Assembly (NCBI RefSeq): GCF_002242805.1
Contig: NZ_MCGQ01000052.1
Coordinates: forward strand, 181,321-245,320
Length of the DNA stretch: 64,000 nt
Direction of reading: 5' to 3'
From: Streptomyces diastatochromogenes
GTDB lineage: Bacteria; Actinomycetota; Actinomycetes; Streptomycetales; Streptomycetaceae
Shown here: positions 56,318 through 64,000 of the stretch, in pieces
Numbering within the stretch: position 1 is the stretch's first letter
Layout of the letters: the number at the start of each line of letters is the position of its first letter
Program-made: the position numbers and the translations under genes
The notes under the pieces: generated by a model
The model's input: the letters and a program-made list of their open reading frames with translations, nothing else
Told to the model about the DNA's origin: nothing
Databases searched by the model: none

Positions 56318-57127
56318 ATGAACGACGACACGCCTGCCAGCGGTGGACCGAGGACGAGGGACATCATCTCCACGCACTCCGTCTTCGGTGCCCCGTGCTG
56401 GGTGAGCCTGACCAGCCGCGACCTGGAGGCCACCCAGGAGTTCTATTCGGCTCTGCTCGGCTGGCGGTGGCGCGGCGCCAAGCTCGGGGAGCACTTCCGG
56501 ATCGCGCTGGCGGATGGTGTGCCCGTCGCCGGGATCGCCGCGGTCGCGGCGATGTGGCAGATGGCGGTGGCCTGGACCCCCTATTTCGCGGTGCCGGACG
56601 CGGACGAGGCCGTGTCCCGGGCCCGGGAGCGCGGCGGTACGGCGGCCGTGGGGCCCCTGTCCTTCCCGCCGGGGCGGGCGGCGCTGCTCGCCGACCGGGA
56701 CGGGGCCACCTTCGGGATCTGGGAGGGCGAGCTGGTCGGCAACTGGGAGGCCTGGCGGCGGGCGGCCCCGACCTTCATCCGGCTGAAGACCCGCAACGCC
56801 TTCGACTCCGCGCTCTTCTACGGCGAGATCCTCGACTGGGCTTCCGGCAAACCCGGCTGCTGCGAGGTCGAGTACGAGGGCGGCGAGGTCGTGCTGCGCA
56901 GCAGGGGCGATGTCGTGGCGCGCATCGACTCGGGCGCGGTGGAGTCGGCCCCCGACCCCACCGTACGGCCGCACTGGCAGATCCACTTCGCGGTGGCCGA
57001 TGTGCCGGGCTGCGCCCGGACCGCGGAGAAGCACGGCGGCAGCGTCCTGAGCGAGGAGGAGGACGAGGCGATCCTGCGCGACCCGGACGGAGCCCAGTTC
57101 ACGGTCACGTCCCGCCGCTCACGCTGA
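56318..57127 (+). CDS. two-domain VOC (glyoxalase-like) protein
   Basis: The protein has 269 residues in two VOC modules (~20-130 and ~145-265). The first reads PCWVSLTSRDLEATQEFYSALLGWRW, the second TFIRLKTRNAFDSALFYGEILDW and IHFAVADVPGCARTAEKHGG. Metal-ligand positions are only partly kept (few His), as in Streptomyces proteins called hydroxylases or resistance-like VOC proteins. Its function is unknown; a binding or resistance role is as likely as catalysis. It is divergent from the ANTAR gene. Confidence 0.82.
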   Translation: MNDDTPASGGPRTRDIISTHSVFGAPCWVSLTSRDLEATQEFYSALLGWRWRGAKLGEHFRIALADGVPVAGIAAVAAMWQMAVAWTPYFAVPDADEAVSRARERGGTAAVGPLSFPPGRAALLADRDGATFGIWEGELVGNWEAWRRAAPTFIRLKTRNAFDSALFYGEILDWASGKPGCCEVEYEGGEVVLRSRGDVVARIDSGAVESAPDPTVRPHWQIHFAVADVPGCARTAEKHGGSVLSEEEDEAILRDPDGAQFTVTSRRSR

Positions 57128-57133
57128 ACAGAC

Positions 57134-57415
57134 TCAACGCGCCGGCCTGACGCGGCCGGTCCAGGACGCCGAATCCGGGGACGGGTCCCAGGTCACCTCG
57201 ACGGCGGTGCCCCCGGCGAGATCCCCGAGCAGCGCGGCGACAGCGGTCTGCGCCGCCTCGGGCTCCCCGTCGGCCGGCACTCCGTCGAGGCGTCCACAGA
57301 GCAGCCCGCCGTCCGCGGTGTGGATGCTGTGGCGCCAGCCGTCCGGCGTCGCCAGCAGGACGATGCTTTCGGGCACGCCGGAGAGAGGGCTCTGCTTCCT
57401 GTGCCGTTTCGCCAT
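57134..57415 (-). CDS. hypothetical protein
   Basis: The 93-residue protein begins MAKRHRKQSPLSGVPESIV. A basic N-terminus is followed by an acidic, Ala-rich region ending DPSPDSASWTGRVRP. No known domain, signal or helix-spanning segment is visible. It lies between the VOC gene (convergent, 6 bp) and glgX (19 bp before its stop, same strand). In-frame GTG/ATG codons to 57433 would add six residues. Codon use fits a real gene. Confidence 0.6.
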   Translation of the reverse strand: MAKRHRKQSPLSGVPESIVLLATPDGWRHSIHTADGGLLCGRLDGVPADGEPEAAQTAVAALLGDLAGGTAVEVTWDPSPDSASWTGRVRPAR

Positions 57416-57434
57416 ACGGCCATCCAACATCACG

Positions 57435-59599
<2,165 letters not shown>

Positions 59600-59603
<4 letters not shown>

Positions 59604-60112
59604 CGGGCTCCTTCCAGGGCGCCGTCCATGGCGGTCGCCGGGGCGGCCAGGGCGAGCACCGGGAGTTCACGGGGCACCTGGAGCCCATGGCTCAGGCTCG
59701 GCGCCGGGGCGGTCGGGACCAGCGGGACCCGCTCGCCGGAGCGGGCGCGCTGCGAGAACCAGATGATCTTGGCGCCGGTGTCCGCGGCACAGCACCCCCA
59801 GCCGTCGCTCATGGCGGCGATGTCCGCCAGGCACGCCCGCAGGTCCTGATCCGGGCGCAGGTCGCGGTCGTCGCCGCCGACGGCCGTGATGAGGTGCTGA
59901 CCGTTCCACCACATCTCGATCGACATGTCCTTGTCCGTGGCATGCTCGTCGATCGCGCGCAGCAGCAGTTCGGCACCGTGGCAGACGGGGGCCACGAGGT
60001 TCTCGAGGTCCCAGTAGCGGAGATGGGCGGCCAGGATGCGGCTGACCTGTCCCACCCGTTCCGGGCTGACTTCCACGTCCAGGTGGTAGTAGCAGGGCAC
60101 TGCGGTCTTCAT
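59600..60112 (-). CDS. conserved small protein of Streptomyces glucan clusters, anti-sigma-kinase-like
   Basis: The protein has 170 residues. It begins MKTAVPCYYHLDVEVSPERV and continues with RILAAHLRYWDLENLVAPVCHGAELLLRAIDEHA, reminiscent of the N-terminal half of HATPase anti-sigma proteins (VSEL-N-H region) but without clear ATP-binding glycine boxes. MSDGWGCCAADTGAKIIWFS recalls the end of such domains. Homologues lie beside glgX/glgE in Streptomyces. The role, perhaps regulatory, is unproved. It is coupled to glgX by overlap. Confidence 0.7.
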
Positions 60113-60416
60113 CGTCGCTTGCTCCTCACCCGCGAAGCTCCCGCTCCCCGTGCCCCGTCCGGGAGGGTTCCCGGACACCGAGCGTGAGCGTCGATCGCTT
60201 CTGAGTCACGTCCCACAGTGAGGGCACTACGCCATTCGTGCAACACGAGTCTCCCGAACGGCGCATGGTTGAAGATCCAACAGGACGTTGCGTGGTCGCA
60301 CGTGCACCATGAGTGAAAGCCTCGATCGCCGTAACGGTGCCGTGCCCTCCCCTGCGCGGACACCACCCGACCGTCGGGAACGCGCCCAGTCGAGAGCGTG
60401 GAAGGTGAAGAGGGTC
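60113..60416. other. divergent intergenic region between the glgX unit and the DUF5133 gene
   Basis: This 304-bp space would hold promoters for both directions. A perfect stem-loop GTCCGGGA-GGGT-TCCCGGAC is at 60157-60176, in the probable leader of the minus-strand unit. No convincing -35/-10 pair is seen. An in-frame ATG at 60309 would extend the DUF5133 protein by 36 basic residues. Confidence 0.5.
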
Positions 60417-60716
60417 ATGCTGCTACCCGCCAAGGCCGAAGTGGCCCGGCAGTTGCGGCGTTACCGGGCTTGGGAGCGCGTGATGCTCGCCAAGCCCCAC
60501 GACCGCACGGTCCGGGCCACTTTCGAGGACTCGGGCTACACCTTGTGCGTGCTGATGGGAAAGCGCTGCGCCCGGGAGGCGGCGGACGCGGCCGAGCGCT
60601 ATCTGCGCTCCAGTCTGGCCGGCTATCTGCGCGAGCAGGACGGGCGGCCGCCGTCGGGACGGGCGGCCCGGCGGGCACCGCCACCGGAGCGGCGTTCCAC
60701 GGCGCCAAGCCCCTGA
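60417..60716 (+). CDS. DUF5133-domain protein
   Basis: The protein has 99 residues from ATG 60417, which has AGAGGG five bases upstream. The core MLLPAKAEVARQLRRYRAWE, then FEDSGYTLCVLMGKR and EAADAAERYL, is the Streptomyces DUF5133 domain. These small basic proteins are frequent near stress and glucan genes and have no known function. The C-terminal ~30 residues are Arg/Pro/Ala-rich. It is 109 bp upstream of glgE on the same strand. Confidence 0.8.
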   Translation: MLLPAKAEVARQLRRYRAWERVMLAKPHDRTVRATFEDSGYTLCVLMGKRCAREAADAAERYLRSSLAGYLREQDGRPPSGRAARRAPPPERRSTAPSP

Positions 60717-60825
60717 CGTGGCAGCGTACTCGGCGTTCCCCACGGGGCGGCAGCAGCCGAACCGTTTCCTGGATCGCGAAGCCGGGCCCGGTGCCCGGCT
60801 TTCGCGCACGGCGGAGGTGAGATCC

Positions 60826-62817
60826 ATGCGCAGGACCCCGGCCATCGGCCGTGTACCGGTACGTGACGTCCGGCCGGCCGTGGAGTGCGGCAGGCGCCCG
60901 GCGAAGGCGGTGACCGGGGAGACGTTCCAGGTCACGGCCACCGTGTTCCGCGAGGGGCACGACGCCGTCGGCGCCAACGTCGTCCTGCGCGATCCGTCGG
61001 GCCGCCGTGGCCCCTGGACGCCGATGCGCGAGCTGTCCCCCGGCAGCGATTTGTGGGGTGCGGACGTCACCCCGGATGCCGTCGGCCGCTGGACCTTCCG
61101 CGTGGAGGCCTGGAGCCATCCGCTGGCGACCTGGCGGCACACCGCCTCCGTCAAGCTGCCGGCGGGCATCGACACCGGCCTGGTCCTGGAGGAGGGCGCC
61201 GACCTCTATGAGCGTGCGGCGGCCGGAGTGCCCAGAGGACCCGAGCGGGACCTGGTCCTGACCGCCGCGCGCGCCCTCGGCGACGACACGCTGTCGGTGC
61301 ACCACCGTCTGAAGGCCGCGTTGTCACCGGAGGTGGAGGCGGTGGTGTCCCGTTATCCGCTGCGGGAGTTGGTCACCGCGTCCGACGCGATGCCGCTGCT
61401 GGTCGAGCGGGAGCGGGCCCTGTACGGCTCCTGGTACGAGTTCTTCCCGCGTTCGGAGGGCACGCCCGAGCAGCCGCACGGCACCTTCCGGTCGGCCGCC
61501 CAGCGGTTGAAGGCGATCGCGGAGATGGGCTTCGACGTCGTCTACCTCCCGCCGGTCCACCCGATCGGTACGACGTTCCGCAAGGGCCGCAACAACACCC
61601 TCACCGCCGGCCCGGACGACGTCGGGGTGCCGTGGGCGATCGGTTCGCCCGAGGGCGGGCACGACGCCGTCCACCCCGACCTGGGCACCCTGGAGGACTT
61701 CGACCATTTCGTCGCCCGCGCGCGGGAGCTGGGCCTGGAGGTGGCCCTGGACTTCGCCCTGCAGTGCTCCCCGGACCATCCCTGGGTGGACAAGCACCCG
61801 GAGTGGTTCCACCACCGCCCGGACGGGACGATCGCCTACGCGGAGAACCCGCCGAAGAAGTACCAGGACATCTACCCCATCGCCTTCGACGCCGACCTGG
61901 ACGGCCTGATCACCGAGACGGTCCGGATCCTGCGGCACTGGATGGCCCACGGGGTGCGGATCTTCCGCGTCGACAACCCGCACACCAAACCGGTCGTGTT
62001 CTGGGAGCGCGTGATCGCAGAGGTCAACCGCGCCGACCCCGATGTCATCTTCCTGGCGGAGGCCTTCACCCGCCCGGCGATGATGCACACCCTGGCGCAG
62101 GTCGGATTCCAGCAGTCCTACACGTACTTCACCTGGCGCAACAGCAAGCGGGAACTGACGGAGTACCTGACCGAACTCTCGGGTGAGGCCGCCTCCTACA
62201 TGCGGCCGAACCTCTTCGCCAACACCCCCGACATCCTGCACGCCTACCTCCAGCACGGCGGCCGTCCCGCCTTCGAGACCCGCGCCGTGCTCGCCGCCAC
62301 CCTCTCCCCGACCTGGGGCATCTACAGCGGCTACGAACTCTGCGAGAACACCGCACTGCGCCAGGGCGGCGAGGAGTACCTCGACTCGGAGAAGTACCAG
62401 CTCAAACCCCGCGACTGGGCAGCCGCCGCACGCGAGGGCCGCACCCTCGCCCCCCTCATCACCCAGCTCAACGACATCAGGCGCCGCCATCCCGCCCTGC
62501 AGCGCCTGCGGAACCTCCGCTTCCATCAGACCAACAACGAGAACGTGCTCGCCTACAGCAAGAGCACGGGCCCGGACACGGTCATCGTGGTCGTCAATCT
62601 CGACCCGCACCACACCCAGGAGGCCACGGTCTCGTTGGACATGCCACGACTCGGCCTGGACTGGAACGCTGCCCTGTCCGTGCACGACGAGCTGACAGGC
62701 GAGACCTATCACTGGGGCAGGACCAACTACGTGCGCCTCACGCCCGGCCGGGCACCGGCGCATGTGCTCCACGTCGGGCGATCCACGCCACAGAACGGAG
62801 GGCCCTCAGCGTCATGA
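60826..62817 (+). CDS. glgE: alpha-1,4-glucan:maltose-1-phosphate maltosyltransferase
   Basis: The protein has 663 residues: N-terminal helical/beta domains (~1-200), GH13 barrel and C-terminal beta domain. Asp383 in FRVDNPHTKP is the nucleophile and Glu412 in FLAEAFTRP the acid/base; WYEFFPRSEG and GFDVVYLPPVHPIG are GlgE hallmarks. It extends alpha-1,4-glucan from maltose-1-phosphate. In Streptomyces this pathway links trehalose and glycogen during sporulation. GGAGGTGA precedes the ATG, and the stop overlaps treS (ATGA). Confidence 0.95.
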   Translation: MRRTPAIGRVPVRDVRPAVECGRRPAKAVTGETFQVTATVFREGHDAVGANVVLRDPSGRRGPWTPMRELSPGSDLWGADVTPDAVGRWTFRVEAWSHPLATWRHTASVKLPAGIDTGLVLEEGADLYERAAAGVPRGPERDLVLTAARALGDDTLSVHHRLKAALSPEVEAVVSRYPLRELVTASDAMPLLVERERALYGSWYEFFPRSEGTPEQPHGTFRSAAQRLKAIAEMGFDVVYLPPVHPIGTTFRKGRNNTLTAGPDDVGVPWAIGSPEGGHDAVHPDLGTLEDFDHFVARARELGLEVALDFALQCSPDHPWVDKHPEWFHHRPDGTIAYAENPPKKYQDIYPIAFDADLDGLITETVRILRHWMAHGVRIFRVDNPHTKPVVFWERVIAEVNRADPDVIFLAEAFTRPAMMHTLAQVGFQQSYTYFTWRNSKRELTEYLTELSGEAASYMRPNLFANTPDILHAYLQHGGRPAFETRAVLAATLSPTWGIYSGYELCENTALRQGGEEYLDSEKYQLKPRDWAAAAREGRTLAPLITQLNDIRRRHPALQRLRNLRFHQTNNENVLAYSKSTGPDTVIVVVNLDPHHTQEATVSLDMPRLGLDWNAALSVHDELTGETYHWGRTNYVRLTPGRAPAHVLHVGRSTPQNGGPSAS

Positions 62818-64000
62818 CTGTCAACGACCCCGTGCCGGACACCTTCGAGGACACTCCCGCCAAGGACCGGGACCCGGAGTGGTTCAAACGCGCCGTCTTC
62901 TACGAGGTTCTCGTCCGCTCCTTCCAGGACAGCGACGGCGACGGCGTCGGCGACCTCCAGGGCCTGACCGCCAAGCTCGACTATCTGCAGTGGCTGGGTG
63001 TGGACTGCCTCTGGCTGCCACCCTTTTTCAAGTCACCCCTGCGTGACGGCGGTTACGACGTCTCCGACTACACCGCCGTACTCCCCGAATTCGGTGACCT
63101 GGCCGACTTCGTGGAGTTCGTGGACGCCGCCCACCAGCGCGGCATGCGCGTCATCATCGACTTCGTCATGAACCACACCAGCGACCAGCACCCGTGGTTC
63201 CAGGAGTCCCGCAAGAACCCCGACGGCCCCTACGGCGACTTCTACATGTGGGCCGACGACGACAAGCAGTACGAGGACGCGCGGATCATCTTCGTCGACA
63301 CCGAGGTCTCCAACTGGACCTTCGACCCGGTCCGGGGTCAGTACTACTTCCACCGCTTCTTCTCGCACCAGCCGGACCTCAACTACGAGAACCCGGCCGT
63401 GCAGGAGGAGATCCTGGCGGCGCTGAAGTTCTGGCTGGACCTCGGCATCGACGGCTACCGCCTCGACGCGGTCCCCTATCTCTACGCGGCCGAGGGCACG
63501 AACTGCGAGAACCTGCCGGCGACCCACGAGTTCCTGAAGCGGGTCCGCAAGGAGATCGACGCCCAGTACCCCGACACCGTCCTGCTGGCGGAAGCCAACC
63601 AGTGGCCCGAGGACGTCGTCGACTACTTCGGCGACTACCAGGCCGGCGGCGACGAATGCCACATGGCCTTCCACTTCCCCGTCATGCCCCGCATCTTCAT
63701 GGCCGTCCGACGCGAGTCGCGTTATCCGGTCTCGGAGATCCTCGCCAAGACCCCGGCGATCCCCTCGAACTGCCAGTGGGGGATCTTCCTGCGCAACCAC
63801 GACGAGCTGACCCTCGAAATGGTCACCGACGAGGAACGCGACTACATGTGGGCCGAGTACGCGAAAGACCCGCGTATGCGCGCCAACATCGGCATCCGCC
63901 GCCGCCTCGCGCCCCTGCTCGACAACGACCGCAACCAGATCGAGCTGTTCACCGCTCTGCTGCTCTCCCTGCCCGGCTCGCCGATCCTCTACTACGGCGA
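62814..64000 (+). CDS. treS: trehalose synthase (maltose glucosyltransferase), 5' part
   Basis: The frame starts at ATG 62814, with GGAGGG upstream, and is still open at the right edge after ~395 codons. WFKRAVFYEVLVRSFQDSDG and DFVMNHTSDQHPWFQ are TreS motifs. Catalytic residues are Asp218 (GYRLDAVPY), Glu260 (LLAEANQWPED) and Asp330 (LRNHDELTLEM). It interconverts trehalose and maltose and feeds maltose to a kinase that makes the GlgE substrate. The maltokinase and branching enzyme genes expected next lie outside the window. Confidence 0.95.
   Translation, partial: MTVNDPVPDTFEDTPAKDRDPEWFKRAVFYEVLVRSFQDSDGDGVGDLQGLTAKLDYLQWLGVDCLWLPPFFKSPLRDGGYDVSDYTAVLPEFGDLADFVEFVDAAHQRGMRVIIDFVMNHTSDQHPWFQESRKNPDGPYGDFYMWADDDKQYEDARIIFVDTEVSNWTFDPVRGQYYFHRFFSHQPDLNYENPAVQEEILAALKFWLDLGIDGYRLDAVPYLYAAEGTNCENLPATHEFLKRVRKEIDAQYPDTVLLAEANQWPEDVVDYFGDYQAGGDECHMAFHFPVMPRIFMAVRRESRYPVSEILAKTPAIPSNCQWGIFLRNHDELTLEMVTDEERDYMWAEYAKDPRMRANIGIRRRLAPLLDNDRNQIELFTALLLSLPGSPILYYG

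Overview
The window is very GC-rich DNA with dense, G/C-ending codons, frequent GTG starts, many ATGA/GTGA stop-start overlaps and no insertion sequences. Its gene content (SpoIIE-type phosphatase with PAS/GAF/ATPase modules, XRE-DUF2690 protein, SigB-like sigma factor, ANTAR protein, DUF5133, GlgE/TreS/GlgX glucan genes, CYP105-like P450 with [3Fe-4S] ferredoxin) points to Streptomyces. The density of catabolic operons and local regulators looks like an accessory chromosome arm; I infer this and cannot see it directly.

Region by region. 0-4.4 kb: membrane-protein tail, XRE regulator divergent from an aldo/keto reductase, a stand-alone LigD-type phosphoesterase and a drug exporter. 4.5-7.2 kb: a three-gene operon of VanB-type reductase, dienelactone hydrolase and a ferredoxin-metallo-beta-lactamase fusion. 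7.5-11.8 kb: secreted cupin, large stress phosphatase, and a MarR-DoxX-peroxiredoxin redox group. 11.9-29.7 kb: a long catabolic island, almost all on the minus strand. It holds a CUT2-type ABC importer, a LysR regulator, an extradiol dioxygenase, two aldehyde dehydrogenases, a fumarylacetoacetase-family enzyme, an alpha/beta hydrolase, a MetE-like protein, an L-2-hydroxyglutarate-oxidase-like flavoprotein, an amidohydrolase, a ThDP enzyme and an Ldh-type dehydrogenase. This reads as a meta-cleavage pathway for an unknown substrate. 29.8-31.8 kb: cupin, a secreted His-rich SH3 protein behind a SigE-like promoter, and an XRE-DUF2690 membrane protein.

31.9-37.7 kb is the clearest pathway: aromatic-acid MFS importer, a catechol-2,3-dioxygenase-fold enzyme, then GalD, GalC and GalB homologues (4-oxalomesaconate tautomerase, aldolase, hydratase) and a GntR regulator with two matching operator sites. 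The expected LigAB-type gallate dioxygenase is absent and a VOC-type extradiol enzyme occupies its place. 37.7-42.8 kb: LysR/EamA divergent pair, an array of about fifteen 40-bp imperfect repeats between convergent genes, and a P450-ferredoxin-reductase operon.

42.9-49 kb: an atypical OmpR-type regulator with three identical-spacing (28 bp) dyads in its promoter, a zinc alcohol dehydrogenase, a TetR/MFS pair around a perfect 20-bp palindrome, and two orphan NarL-type regulators. 49-57.4 kb: LigD-like ATP-dependent ligase, secreted NPP1 protein, a lone HemC, a MarR-controlled DrrAB-like exporter, and sigma factor plus ANTAR protein. 57.4-64 kb: the start of a glycogen/trehalose cluster (GlgX, small regulatory protein, DUF5133, GlgE, TreS), which runs off the right edge.
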